64,000 bases of DNA from an uncultured Pelagibacteraceae bacterium. Lineage in GTDB: Bacteria > Pseudomonadota > Alphaproteobacteria > Pelagibacterales > Pelagibacteraceae. The DNA lies in NCBI GenBank assembly GCA_902585045.1, contig CACICB010000004.1, positions 1 to 64,000 of the forward strand. Direction: 5' to 3'. Below, in pieces: positions 1 through 7,836 of the stretch; within the stretch, counting starts at the first letter, position 1, and each line of letters begins with the position of its first letter. The position numbers were made by a program, and so were the translations under genes. A model generated the notes under the pieces. That model was not told the origin of the DNA, ran no database searches, and saw only the letters and a program-made list of their open reading frames with translations.

Positions 1-429
1 TAAATTTTTATCTAAAAATAAATCGTAGAGCTTTTCTCCTTTAGGTCCACCAACATCATAGTGATGTTCAACATTTTTTTTTGATTTTCCTTGAAGATTA
101 AAATTTGTTAAAGTTCTCCAAAAACCATATATTTTTTTTGAAACTAAACTTGGTATAGTAACTTCAGTTCTTCCAAGATTTTTAACAAAGCCTAAAATAA
201 ATTCTCGTAAAGAGGCATTCTCAATTATAAGTTCTTCGTTCATGTAAGCTTCCGGAAAGGCTATCTCAGGAAATAGTATTAGTCTAGTTCCAAGACTCTC
301 TTTTAAAATTTTTAAGGTAATTGGTTTTTCTGATCTTGGGTTGCCACAAATATATTTTTGGCCCTTTGGATCAACCAGTATTATTCCATCTTCTTTATAT
401 ATTTTAGATAAGACTCTAGCTAATATCAT
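1..429 (-). CDS. Cyclopropane-fatty-acyl-phospholipid synthase-like methyltransferase (5' part, cut by window edge)
   Basis: The 143 visible N-terminal codons run off the left edge without a stop. The protein has the N-terminal lobe of the CFA synthase family, ending in the HHYDVGG segment that opens the SAM-binding methyltransferase domain (HHYDxGN in classical members). Family knowledge: these enzymes transfer a methylene or methyl group from S-adenosylmethionine to unsaturated acyl chains of membrane lipids; the catalytic half lies outside the window, so the exact reaction is open. The start is an ATG two bases after the stop of the upstream DapA-family gene, so the two are almost surely co-transcribed. 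I translated this partial frame by hand. Confidence 0.8.
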   Translation of the reverse strand, partial: MILARVLSKIYKEDGIILVDPKGQKYICGNPRSEKPITLKILKESLGTRLILFPEIAFPEAYMNEELIIENASLREFILGFVKNLGRTEVTIPSLVSKKIYGFWRTLTNFNLQGKSKKNVEHHYDVGGPKGEKLYDLFLDKNL

Positions 430-431
430 AA

Positions 432-1316
432 TTAAGCCGCTAAGTTTTTTTCACTAGTAAAATTATGTTTGTTTAATTTTGCAATAAGTTCTTTCCGTTT
501 TTCCTCACTCAGTAAAGTTAATGGAGGTAACATATTCTTATAATTTGCATCTTTTATCGAATGAAAACTATGCAAAGCTGATATCAAATTATATTGATCG
601 AATGTCTCTCTTACAGCTATTAATTGATCGTTTTTAGTCTGTGGATTTTTGTTTTCAAAATCATCAAACACTTTTCTAGCTATAGAGTGAGTTACATTAG
701 TTACTGCAGAAATACATCCAGAACATCCAAGTTTTAAGCCCTTAAGCAACTTTGCTTCTGATCCAGGAAACATCAAAAATTTTGAGATTTTTAAAGTTTC
801 AAACAAGTTATAACTCGAGTCTTTGCAACCAATTATGTTTTCTGGAAATGCTTTAACAAGCTTTGTTACTGCTTCAGCTGAAAACTTGTAGCCACTTAAT
901 TTTTCAAAATTATATAAAATTATTTTTGCTTTAGGTGTTGCAGTTATTATTTTCTTGTAAAATTCAAAAACTCCCTCATCGGTATTTCCTTTATAATATG
1001 CAGGAGGCATAATTAAAAAATCTCTAAATTCATACTCCATTGCATATTTTATTAAATCAATATTGTCATTTAGAGAATTACATCCAGTTCCTAAAAAGAA
1101 TTGTTTTCTCAATTTATGGCTAGCGATTTTTGAAATAAATTCTTTTTTTTCTTGCAATGTGAGCAACTGACTTGCCCCCGTTGACCCAAAGAAAAAAACA
1201 CCCGTACAACCTTTTTTGATTAAATGTTCACCATGAAAAATGGTGGCCTCAACGTTTAATGTTAAGTCTTTATTTAAAACACTTAAACTAGCAGCGTATA
1301 CACCTCGTTTTATCAT
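432..1316 (-). CDS. DapA-family (dihydrodipicolinate synthase / N-acetylneuraminate lyase) aldolase
   Basis: A 294-residue class I aldolase of the DapA/NanA superfamily. The GSTGAS loop corresponds to the GTTGE pyruvate-binding loop, a tyrosine sits in LYNFEK, and IIGCKDSS carries the Schiff-base lysine. Family knowledge: members condense or cleave pyruvate with an aldehyde. The loop and tyrosine context depart from textbook DapA, so the substrate may not be aspartate semialdehyde; a DapA-like lyase of unknown specificity is the safer call. I chose ATG at 1316; a longer frame starts with TTG at 1361 and would consume the whole divergent promoter region. It is co-directional with the CFA-synthase-like gene two bases downstream. 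Confidence 0.8.
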   Translation of the reverse strand: MIKRGVYAASLSVLNKDLTLNVEATIFHGEHLIKKGCTGVFFFGSTGASQLLTLQEKKEFISKIASHKLRKQFFLGTGCNSLNDNIDLIKYAMEYEFRDFLIMPPAYYKGNTDEGVFEFYKKIITATPKAKIILYNFEKLSGYKFSAEAVTKLVKAFPENIIGCKDSSYNLFETLKISKFLMFPGSEAKLLKGLKLGCSGCISAVTNVTHSIARKVFDDFENKNPQTKNDQLIAVRETFDQYNLISALHSFHSIKDANYKNMLPPLTLLSEEKRKELIAKLNKHNFTSEKNLAA

Positions 1317-1320
1317 CTTA

Positions 1321-1350
1321 TTGACCCAATTTATTGCAATAAAATATAAT
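1321..1350 (+). promoter_or_regulatory. Sigma-70-type promoter of the GT9 gene
   Basis: TTGACC (1321-1326) and a perfect TATAAT (1345-1350) are separated by 18 bases. The predicted start near 1357 leaves only about 7 bases before the ATG at 1364, and no Shine-Dalgarno sequence is visible, so the transcript would be nearly leaderless. Confidence 0.6.
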
Positions 1351-1363
1351 ATAAGCTTCAAAA

Positions 1364-2326
1364 ATGAAAGTTCTGATTCTCATAAATAAAGTAGGCCTGG
1401 GGGACTGTATAATTCACATTAATTATATCCATGAAATTTCAAAAAAATATGGAAAACCTGTTTCAATACTAGCTAAAGAGAATACAAGAGCAAAAGATCT
1501 TTTTCTGGATGACCCTCATATTAGTGAAGTGATAACATTAGATCGTTTAAATGATAATACTGGTTGCCATGATGGTCTAAATGGTTTTTTTAAATTGGTA
1601 AAAGATATAAAAGAAAAAAAATTTGATAAAGTATTCATCTTTAATAGTTCAATAAGATACTTTTTGGTTTGTAAAACCGCTGGTATTAAAAAAATAGCTC
1701 AATATCCTTTATTTAAAAAAAAAGGACAACATGTAGTTAATACTGCAAAAATTTTTACTGAAAATGAACTTAATAAAATTGTATCAACCCAACCAAAGCT
1801 TTTAATTAGTGAAGAAAAAATTCTAAAAGCGAAAAAAGATATATCTCAAAATCATAAAAATATTGTATTAGGAGTAAGTGCATCTGGGCCAACAAAGCGA
1901 TGGGGAATTAAAAATTTTATTGAATTAATCGAAAAAATAAATGAAAAATATCCCTCGAAATTTTATTTAGCTGCTGGAAAAAATGATCAACAATTGATTG
2001 ATCAAATATTAAACTCTAATCTTGGATCAAATTGTATTTCTTTAAATAATTTAAAGATAAATGAGATGTTGCCTATAATAGCTAATTGTAATTTGTATTG
2101 CGGAAATGATACTGGGTTTATGCACATTAGTGCAGCTTTAAATTTAAAGACTGTAGCTTTGTTCATGGATAGCCCGGTTCTTGCTTACGGAAAATACTCA
2201 GAAAATATTAATATAATAATTCCGGAAGGCGAGACCGAGGAAACAACAACTCACGATACTTTAGGTGCAAATAAGATTTCTTTTGATAAAGTTTATAATA
2301 AATGTGTTGAACTTTTATCTAACTAA
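1364..2326 (+). CDS. Glycosyltransferase family 9 (heptosyltransferase-like)
   Basis: The 320-residue protein has the two-lobe GT9 layout: the N-terminal MKVLILINKVGLGD start typical of ADP-heptose:LPS heptosyltransferases and the GNDTGFMHISAAL motif (about residue 245), the GT9 nucleotide-sugar signature. Family knowledge: GT9 enzymes add heptose or similar sugars to lipopolysaccharide core on the inner face of the cytoplasmic membrane. The acceptor cannot be read from the sequence. The gene is preceded by a near-consensus promoter and has no obvious ribosome binding site. Its 3' end overlaps the convergent J-domain gene by 8 bases. Confidence 0.8.
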   Translation: MKVLILINKVGLGDCIIHINYIHEISKKYGKPVSILAKENTRAKDLFLDDPHISEVITLDRLNDNTGCHDGLNGFFKLVKDIKEKKFDKVFIFNSSIRYFLVCKTAGIKKIAQYPLFKKKGQHVVNTAKIFTENELNKIVSTQPKLLISEEKILKAKKDISQNHKNIVLGVSASGPTKRWGIKNFIELIEKINEKYPSKFYLAAGKNDQQLIDQILNSNLGSNCISLNNLKINEMLPIIANCNLYCGNDTGFMHISAALNLKTVALFMDSPVLAYGKYSENINIIIPEGETEETTTHDTLGANKISFDKVYNKCVELLSN

Positions 2327-2831
2327 AATCAGTTTTAATTATTTTTTCTTTGGCTTCATTTACTAGCTGACTCAATCTGGAACTATCCACATTACGGTTC
2401 ATGTCAGGATGAATTTTTTTTTGTAATTGATTAGCAGCTTTTAACACTTCTTCCTTACTTGCTCCTCTTTTAAGACCTAATAATTTATAAGCCTCTTCTG
2501 ATGTAAGACTTGATGAACCTTGGGTTTGACCAAACTGTCCTTGGGAAAACCTTCCAGAATTGTTTTTCATAAACTGAATTAATCTATACAATTGATAAAA
2601 TTGCAGTGCCGTAAATCCTTTTATTTTTAGCCCAGAAAGCAAGATCAGCCACATAGGAAGACTAAAGATGAATTTGCCACCGATTGTAAATAGAACAGCT
2701 AGAATTAGTGATATATAAACTGCGATTTTTTTTATATTAGTGGCTATCTTTTTTGAGCTAGCCCTAGCGAACCAATTTAGAAAAAGGTAGATTACGACGA
2801 AAATGATAATTCCCAGCAAAAACAAATTCAT
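2319..2831 (-). CDS. Membrane-anchored J-domain protein
   Basis: 170 residues with two hydrophobic segments (about 2-20 and 38-68), a Gly/Gln/Ser-rich linker (about 92-108) and a short C-terminal J domain (about 112-170) carrying the HPD triad at 141-143, which stimulates Hsp70 ATPase. The order membrane anchor then C-terminal J domain resembles Tim14/Pam18 and the alphaproteobacterial DnaJ-like membrane proteins rather than DnaK's main partner DnaJ; no G/F or zinc-finger region exists. It probably recruits DnaK to the inner membrane (inference). Its start lies 13 bases from the divergent oligopeptidase gene. Confidence 0.8.
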   Translation of the reverse strand: MNLFLLGIIIFVVIYLFLNWFARASSKKIATNIKKIAVYISLILAVLFTIGGKFIFSLPMWLILLSGLKIKGFTALQFYQLYRLIQFMKNNSGRFSQGQFGQTQGSSSLTSEEAYKLLGLKRGASKEEVLKAANQLQKKIHPDMNRNVDSSRLSQLVNEAKEKIIKTDFS

Positions 2832-2844
2832 ATAATTTATAACT

Positions 2845-4929
2845 ATGAATATACCAAAACTTAAGAAAATAAAGACTACGAAAAATTATCACGGGATTCC
2901 ACTAGAAGATGATTATTCATGGGTTGATCAGCCAAATATCCTTGAAGTTTTGAAGGATCCAAAAAAGTTGAATTCTGAGGTCAAGGATTACATAGAAGCT
3001 AACAACAAAATAACTGAAGACTACTTTGCAGATGTTAAGAAATTACAGAAAAATTTATTTAACGAAATTAAAGGAAAAATTAAATTAGATGATACTGGAT
3101 TAAAATATAAAGATAAAAAATATTATTATTGGGCTAAAACAGAAGCGAGTAGCAATTACGGTAAGAGAATGAGGCAACTCATTGATGGTTCTAAACCTGA
3201 AGAAGTATTTTTTGATGGTGATTTGGAGAAGAAGAAATCTGGCTCTGAATATTTTGGGGTTGGAACTGTAAGTACTTCTTATTGTGATAATTTTATTGCT
3301 TATTCTCTAGATTTAAAAGGATCAGAATATTACACAATTCATTTGAGAGATCTTAGATCAGGAAAAAATGAAAAAGATGTAATTGAAAATACAAGTGGAA
3401 GCGTCACCTGGGCATTGGATAATAAAAGTTTTTTTTATTCAAAATTAGATAAATATCATAGACCAAGACAAATATTTAAACATGTAATTGGAACTTCCTC
3501 CGATCAAGATCAGCTTATTTTTGAGGAAAAAGATGAAACTTTTACTTGTGGCATAGGTATCACCTCCGATGAAAAATATTTTATAATTGGTACTTCTGAT
3601 CACATCACAACTGAGGAATATTTTTTTCCTACTGATACTAAAGAAATTAATCCTACCCTTTTTAAAAAAAGAAAAAATGATGTTCGTTATTCTATAGACT
3701 CTTGGCGAGGTTATTTTTATGTTCATACAAATGAGGGAGCTAGAGATTATAAGGTACTCAGATGTAAGACTAGTCAGATAGATAAATTGGAAGTTTTTAT
3801 CCCCGCTAAAAAAGAAACCGTTATCGGTGGGTTTGAATTTTTAGATGATTATATCCTTAGATCAGAAAAGTCTGATGCTATACCAAAACTTTTTGTAAGA
3901 AATATTAACACTAACAAAGAAGAAGAAATAAAAATTTCAGATGAGCCAATAGGTGTTCCTGGTATTTCTTTAATGCAAAGAGATACAAATACTACAATGA
4001 TAAGAGTTGGTTGGGAGAGTATGGCAACTCCAGGAAGAGTTTATGAGTATGATATCGTCACTAAAGAAAAAAAATTAGTTAAAGAAACAGAAATTCCATC
4101 TGGCCACGATCCTAGTAAATATGTGGTGGAAAGAATTAAAGCTCGATCACATGATGGTCGTATGATTCCAATTAGTTTAGTTAGATTGAAAGATTCAAAA
4201 CAGGATGGAAAATCAAAAGTATTACTCTACAGCTACGGAGCTTATAAACATTCGGTTAATTGTTCATTTAGTGCCTCAAGATTTTGTCTTGTAGATAGAG
4301 GAATTACTTTTGCGATAGCTCATATTAGAGGTGGAGGTGACCTTGGCGATAGTTGGCACACGGAAGGTAAAAAAAAATTAAAGAAAAATACTTTTCTAGA
4401 TTATGTAGCATGTGCAAATCATTTAATACAGCAAAGATATACTTATAAAGGTGGACTTTGTTTTTACGGTGGATCAGCTGGAGGTCTTACAGGTGGAGCA
4501 GTAGCTAACTTGTCTCCAGATTTATTTTTTGGAATGCTTTTGTTAGTACCTTTCGTAGATACTATGACTACTATGTTAAATGACAAATTGCCTTTAACTC
4601 CAGGTGAATGGGAGATGTGGGGAAATCCAATAAAAAGTAAAGAGTATTTTGAATATATTCTATCTTACTCACCGTATAATAATATTAAGAAAAAAGATTA
4701 CCCGCCGATGCTTATAACTACATCTTTGTTTGACAATCGAGTTCTTTACTCCGAACCAGTTAAATATATTGCAAAGTTAAGAGATTTAAAAACTGATAAT
4801 AATAATCAATTATTAAAATGTAAAATGGAAGCAGCAGGTCATGGAGGAATGTCTGGCCGTGACAATGCGATCACAGAGTTAGCTGAAGAATATTCATTTA
4901 TTTTAAAATCTGCAAAAATTTTAAAATAA
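2845..4929 (+). CDS. ptrB: Oligopeptidase B (prolyl oligopeptidase family S9A)
   Basis: A full-length 694-residue S9A peptidase: an N-terminal beta-propeller (about 70-400) that gates the active site, then an alpha/beta hydrolase domain. The GGSAGG nucleophile elbow gives Ser544; Asp630 in LFDNRV and His666 in AAGHGG complete the triad with the spacing known from E. coli oligopeptidase B. Family knowledge: it cleaves short peptides after Lys or Arg in the cytoplasm. No signal peptide is seen. It would recycle peptides in an organism specialised for scavenging organic nitrogen (inference). The next gene, hsp20, has its own promoter, so this gene is probably monocistronic. Confidence 0.92.
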   Translation: MNIPKLKKIKTTKNYHGIPLEDDYSWVDQPNILEVLKDPKKLNSEVKDYIEANNKITEDYFADVKKLQKNLFNEIKGKIKLDDTGLKYKDKKYYYWAKTEASSNYGKRMRQLIDGSKPEEVFFDGDLEKKKSGSEYFGVGTVSTSYCDNFIAYSLDLKGSEYYTIHLRDLRSGKNEKDVIENTSGSVTWALDNKSFFYSKLDKYHRPRQIFKHVIGTSSDQDQLIFEEKDETFTCGIGITSDEKYFIIGTSDHITTEEYFFPTDTKEINPTLFKKRKNDVRYSIDSWRGYFYVHTNEGARDYKVLRCKTSQIDKLEVFIPAKKETVIGGFEFLDDYILRSEKSDAIPKLFVRNINTNKEEEIKISDEPIGVPGISLMQRDTNTTMIRVGWESMATPGRVYEYDIVTKEKKLVKETEIPSGHDPSKYVVERIKARSHDGRMIPISLVRLKDSKQDGKSKVLLYSYGAYKHSVNCSFSASRFCLVDRGITFAIAHIRGGGDLGDSWHTEGKKKLKKNTFLDYVACANHLIQQRYTYKGGLCFYGGSAGGLTGGAVANLSPDLFFGMLLLVPFVDTMTTMLNDKLPLTPGEWEMWGNPIKSKEYFEYILSYSPYNNIKKKDYPPMLITTSLFDNRVLYSEPVKYIAKLRDLKTDNNNQLLKCKMEAAGHGGMSGRDNAITELAEEYSFILKSAKILK

Positions 4930-4933
4930 AAAT

Positions 4934-4961
4934 CTTGAAAAAATAAATATAATTCCCACAT
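4934..4961 (+). promoter_or_regulatory. RpoH (sigma-32)-type heat-shock promoter of hsp20
   Basis: CTTGAAA at 4934-4940 is a perfect sigma-32 -35 element. TCCCACAT at 4954-4961 matches the CCCCATNT -10 consensus at 5 of 7 fixed positions, with a 13-base spacer inside the accepted 11-16 range. It lies directly before an hsp20 gene, which RpoH commonly controls in Proteobacteria. The transcript would begin near 4968, placing the folded leader at its very 5' end. Confidence 0.7.
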
Positions 4962-4968
4962 ACATTAT

Positions 4969-5019
4969 GTCGGTTGCCAAACGGGACTGACGTAAAACCT
5001 TGCTAACAAAGGAGGATAT
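4969..5019 (+). promoter_or_regulatory. ROSE-like RNA thermometer in the hsp20 leader
   Basis: Two hairpins fit this leader of about 52 bases. Hairpin 1 pairs GTCGGT (4969-4974) with ACTGAC (4986-4991), extended by further pairs with one bulge. Hairpin 2 pairs CCTT (4998-5001) and CT (5003-5004) with AGGAGG (5010-5015), leaving G5002 bulged, around a five-base loop; this occludes the Shine-Dalgarno AGGAGG. The TTGCT strand opposite AGGA with a bulged G is the hallmark of the ROSE family of alphaproteobacterial heat-shock thermometers. It is shorter than classical rhizobial ROSE elements. The pairing was derived by eye. Confidence 0.62.
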
Positions 5020-5460
5020 ATGACAAGTAAGGATCTATCGATCTTTAATTCACTTAGACCTTTTAGCGTAGGCTTCGATGATATGTTCGATCAGTTTGAG
5101 TCTATGTTAGGGAATGGTAGAGTAATTCAAAATAATTACCCACCATACAACATCCGAAAAGCAGGCAAAGATAAGTATGCTATTGAAGTAGCAGTTGCTG
5201 GCTTTAATAAAAATGATGTTGAAGTTGAATATGAAGATAATCTTTTAACTGTGAAGACGAAAGACGTTAAAAGAACTGAAGAAAAAGATGGCGATGAAGT
5301 TATTCATCGAGGAATATCGCAAAGATCTTTTGCTAGATCGTTCACAATTGCAGATGATGTAAAAGTGAATGGGGCTGAGCTAAAAGATGGTTTGCTAACT
5401 ATTTCTTGTGAAAAAATCATCCCCGAAATAAAGAAAAAAAGACTTATTGAAATAAAATAA
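5020..5460 (+). CDS. Small heat-shock protein, Hsp20/alpha-crystallin family
   Basis: 146 residues with an N-terminal arm, an alpha-crystallin domain (about 35-130, including the YAIEVAVAGF strand and the DGLLTISCEK edge) and a short basic tail ending RLIEIK. Family knowledge: these cytoplasmic holdases bind unfolding proteins in oligomers and hand them to DnaK/ClpB. The start is fixed by a strong AGGAGG five bases before the ATG. The sigma-32-like promoter and the ROSE-like leader predict double heat control, transcriptional and translational. A strong hairpin follows the stop codon as terminator. Confidence 0.93.
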   Translation: MTSKDLSIFNSLRPFSVGFDDMFDQFESMLGNGRVIQNNYPPYNIRKAGKDKYAIEVAVAGFNKNDVEVEYEDNLLTVKTKDVKRTEEKDGDEVIHRGISQRSFARSFTIADDVKVNGAELKDGLLTISCEKIIPEIKKKRLIEIK

Positions 5461-5467
5461 GTTTACC

Positions 5468-5496
5468 TTACTTGCGGAGTTTTACTCCGCAGGTAA
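5468..5496. terminator. Bidirectional terminator hairpin between hsp20 and the lipoprotein gene
   Basis: A 13-base-pair stem (5468-5480 with 5484-5496, one G-T pair) closes on a three-base loop of Ts. It begins 7 bases after the hsp20 stop codon and abuts the stop codon of the convergent lipoprotein gene, so it can serve both strands. No long U tract follows on the plus strand. Confidence 0.65.
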
Positions 5497-5802
5497 TTAA
5501 AAGCAGTTTTTACTACTAAAACCAACTACAATATTCCTTGGATTTACCTCAAACTTACGCTCACACTTAATCTTGTATTTTTCAGTTATATAAACATAGT
5601 TCCTATTTCTAGTTTTTAAAAACTCAACTTTATCTGGCTGACCATAAAAACTTTTGAGATCTTCCTCAGGTTTATTCAACCATTTACTTAAGTTTTGTCT
5701 CTCTTTTTCTGTTGTATCCTCAATTTTTTTTGAGACTGTTGTACAACCACCTAAAGAAATTATTAATAATGTGTATAAAATTACAAAATATAATTTTTTC
5801 AT
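5497..5802 (-). CDS. Small outer-membrane-type lipoprotein of unknown function
   Basis: 101 residues with a lipoprotein signal peptide: basic MKK, a hydrophobic core and a lipobox ISLGGC, giving lipidated Cys20. Residues 21-101 are soluble and contain a WLNKPEEDLKSFYGQPD stretch reminiscent of SmpA/OmlA-like small lipoproteins, but I do not place it in that family with confidence. Two further cysteines near the C-terminus (KCERKF and KNCF) could form a disulfide in the periplasm. It converges on hsp20 across a shared hairpin and diverges from the purine permease gene. Confidence 0.75.
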   Translation of the reverse strand: MKKLYFVILYTLLIISLGGCTTVSKKIEDTTEKERQNLSKWLNKPEEDLKSFYGQPDKVEFLKTRNRNYVYITEKYKIKCERKFEVNPRNIVVGFSSKNCF

Positions 5803-5815
5803 CTTAATCCTTATT

Positions 5816-5834
5816 TTATAACGAAAAGTTATAA
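5816..5834. promoter_or_regulatory. Palindrome in the lipoprotein/permease divergent region
   Basis: TTATAAC (5816-5822) and GTTATAA (5828-5834) form a perfect 7-base inverted repeat around GAAAA. It lies just upstream of the lipoprotein ATG and could be an operator for either divergent gene. No binding protein can be named. Confidence 0.3.
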
Positions 5835-5857
5835 ACAGATATATTTACTAATGGTTG

Positions 5858-5880
5858 AATCTCGGCAGCTATGCCTGATT
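5858..5880 (+). promoter_or_regulatory. Possible structured element in the permease leader
   Basis: AATC (5858-5861) pairs with GATT (5877-5880) and GGCA (5864-5867) with TGCC (5872-5875) around the loop GCTA, making an interrupted hairpin. It sits about 60 bases before a purine permease start. I cannot match it to the classical purine riboswitch core; it may be a different RNA, an operator dyad, or chance. Confidence 0.3.
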
Positions 5881-5937
5881 TAGTTAAGATTTTGTTAAAT
5901 ATATAGAGTAAAAAACTTTTAACGGAGGTTTAATTTT

Positions 5938-7248
5938 ATGATGGATAAATATTTTGAATATAGAAAACATAAAACAAATTTTAAAACAGAGGTAATCGCC
6001 GGGGTAACGACTTTTCTTACAATGGCTTACATAATGTTTTTAAATCCTTTTATCTTATCTGGTGAATTTGCTGGAACAGAAAAAGGTTTTTTTGATTTTG
6101 GTGCGGTTTTCACTGCAACAATTTTAGCAACAGCAGTTGCTTGTTTTATAATGGCGTTCCATGGACGTACGTGGCCAATAGGTCTAGCTCCTGGTATGGG
6201 TATTAACGCTTTTGTTGCTTATGGAGTAGTAGCAGGAATGGGTTACACACCTCAAGCAGCATTAGGTGCAGTGTTAGTTGCTGGAGTAATCTTCTTAGCA
6301 ATTTCATTAACTCCTTTGCGAGCTTGGTTAATTAACTCGATACCAAAAAGTTTAAAACTTGGAATAGGTGCAGGAATTGGATTGTTTTTAGCAATCATCG
6401 GTCTTGAGATAATGGGAGTAGTGGGAGATCATCCTGTTACACTTGTAACTCTCGGTGATATTAAAAATCCTCTAGTTCTTCTAGGGTGTTTGGCTTTTGT
6501 ATTTATGATTGTGTTGGAAAAAATGAAAATAAGAGGAAATATTATAATAGGAATTCTGCTATTTAGTATAATTGCTTGGGCTACAGGTCTGGCGAAGTTC
6601 AACGGAGTGGTTGGGTCTATTCCTCCAATGACTTACCTGTTTGAGTTTGATCTCAAAGCTGCCCTCACAGCAGGAATGGCCTCAATAGTCTTTACTTTAT
6701 TATTTATTGACTTTTTTGATACAGCGGGAACATTAACATCTGTTGCTAACGTAGCAGGCAAAGTAGATAAAAAAGGTAAAGTGCAAGATATAAATAAAGC
6801 CATGTTATCTGATAGCGTTGGAACAGTTGCAGGTGCTGTGATGGGTACAACAACAGTAACAAGTTATGTTGAGTCAGGTGCTGGTGTGAAAGCAGGTGGA
6901 AGAACAGGAATGACTTCGTTGGTTATTGGAGTTCTGTTTTTAGCTTGTTTGTTTTTTTCACCTTTAGCTACAAGTCTTCCAAAAGAAATAGATGGAGCAG
7001 CATTATTATATGTAGCAATTTTGTTTGTTAGAAACATTACAGATATTGAGTGGAATGATATAGCTGAGTCTGGACCAGCAGTTGTGGCTATGATAACTAT
7101 GCCTTTAACTTACAGTATTAGTAATGGTATCGCTCTTGCATTCATTTCTTATGCATTAATTCAAATCTTTACCGGTAAATTTGGAAAAACTTCGCCGGCT
7201 ATTTGGGTAATTGCAGTATTCAGCGTAGTAAGTTTCTACGTAGCTTAA
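5938..7248 (+). CDS. Purine (hypoxanthine/guanine/adenine) permease, AzgA-type NCS2 family
   Basis: 436 residues with the AzgA opening, a short charged N-terminus followed by TEVIAGVTTFLTMAYIMFLNP, and roughly 12-14 hydrophobic helices. The FIDFFDTAGTLTSVANVAG segment is the NCS2/AzgA substrate-site region. Family knowledge: proton symport of purine bases across the inner membrane. The convergent neighbour is a purine phosphoribosyltransferase, which supports a salvage role. Two ATGs stand side by side (5938 and 5941); the GGAGG 10 bases upstream serves either. The upstream gap of 135 bases is long for this genome and holds palindromes listed separately. Confidence 0.9.
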   Translation: MMDKYFEYRKHKTNFKTEVIAGVTTFLTMAYIMFLNPFILSGEFAGTEKGFFDFGAVFTATILATAVACFIMAFHGRTWPIGLAPGMGINAFVAYGVVAGMGYTPQAALGAVLVAGVIFLAISLTPLRAWLINSIPKSLKLGIGAGIGLFLAIIGLEIMGVVGDHPVTLVTLGDIKNPLVLLGCLAFVFMIVLEKMKIRGNIIIGILLFSIIAWATGLAKFNGVVGSIPPMTYLFEFDLKAALTAGMASIVFTLLFIDFFDTAGTLTSVANVAGKVDKKGKVQDINKAMLSDSVGTVAGAVMGTTTVTSYVESGAGVKAGGRTGMTSLVIGVLFLACLFFSPLATSLPKEIDGAALLYVAILFVRNITDIEWNDIAESGPAVVAMITMPLTYSISNGIALAFISYALIQIFTGKFGKTSPAIWVIAVFSVVSFYVA

Positions 7249-7254
7249 AAGTTT

Positions 7255-7276
7255 AGGGCCAGGTAATTCTGGCCCT
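7255..7276. terminator. Bidirectional terminator between permease and phosphoribosyltransferase genes
   Basis: AGGGCCAG (7255-7262) and CTGGCCCT (7269-7276) form a perfect 8-base GC-rich stem around a six-base loop in otherwise AT-rich DNA. The last base overlaps the stop codon of the convergent gene. Confidence 0.75.
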
Positions 7277-7803
7277 TAATTCTTCTGATGTTTCTCCATT
7301 AAGTCCTCAATTTTTATCTCTTCATAATGCTCAAACGGTTGAACAATCCAAGGATTGCTATCTAGTCTTTGTGCGCAAAAATCAGGTTCAAAAGTAGAGT
7401 CTTTTTTCTTCCATAAGACAGCTGTTTTAATTTCTTTTATATTTTCTCTTAAAGGTGGATATTTTTTTAACCAATTGATACTTTTGTTTAACGTAATTCC
7501 AGTATCAGATAAGTCATCACATAATAGGATATTTCCACTCATTTCTTGAACTGTTGAACTCATTTCCCTTGAAAAAACTAAATCTCCTTGTTGATCTTCA
7601 ACACCCTCACCAGAATAGGACTCTACAGCTAAATAAGCACATTTTAATTTAAACACACGACTTAATACATCAATGATCGGAGCGCCGCCCCTCATAATTC
7701 CAATGAGTAAATTAGGCTTAAAGCCACTTTTATGAATCTGTATAGCCAGTTTTTCTACGATTTGATTGTACTCTTTCCAATCAATGATAAGTTTATCTGC
7801 CAT
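7276..7803 (-). CDS. gpt: Purine phosphoribosyltransferase (xanthine-guanine type)
   Basis: 175 residues with a type I phosphoribosyltransferase fold. The PRPP-binding motif is ILLCDDLSDTGITL (about 92-105), and an early GIMRGGAPI segment provides the other phosphate loop. Family knowledge: transfers phosphoribose from PRPP to xanthine, guanine or hypoxanthine, giving nucleotides in the cytoplasm. Together with the convergent AzgA-type permease it forms a complete uptake-and-trap route for purine bases. Base specificity (Gpt versus Hpt) cannot be fixed from sequence alone. It is divergent from the DUF1330 gene. Confidence 0.8.
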   Translation of the reverse strand: MADKLIIDWKEYNQIVEKLAIQIHKSGFKPNLLIGIMRGGAPIIDVLSRVFKLKCAYLAVESYSGEGVEDQQGDLVFSREMSSTVQEMSGNILLCDDLSDTGITLNKSINWLKKYPPLRENIKEIKTAVLWKKKDSTFEPDFCAQRLDSNPWIVQPFEHYEEIKIEDLMEKHQKN

Positions 7804-7836
7804 GAAGAAAGCTAATTTATTTTAAAGGAGTTGTAA

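Noticed and set aside
432-1361. Longer DapA-family start at 1361
   Set aside because: The start codon would be TTG, the extra 15 residues are hydrophobic and unlike the family, and it would erase the divergent promoter region.
3445-3726. Open frame on the minus strand inside the oligopeptidase gene
   Set aside because: It is a shadow of the real gene, Phe/Lys/Ile-rich without family features. The same reasoning removed the other internal antisense frames, such as those inside gyrB, pnp, katG and infB.
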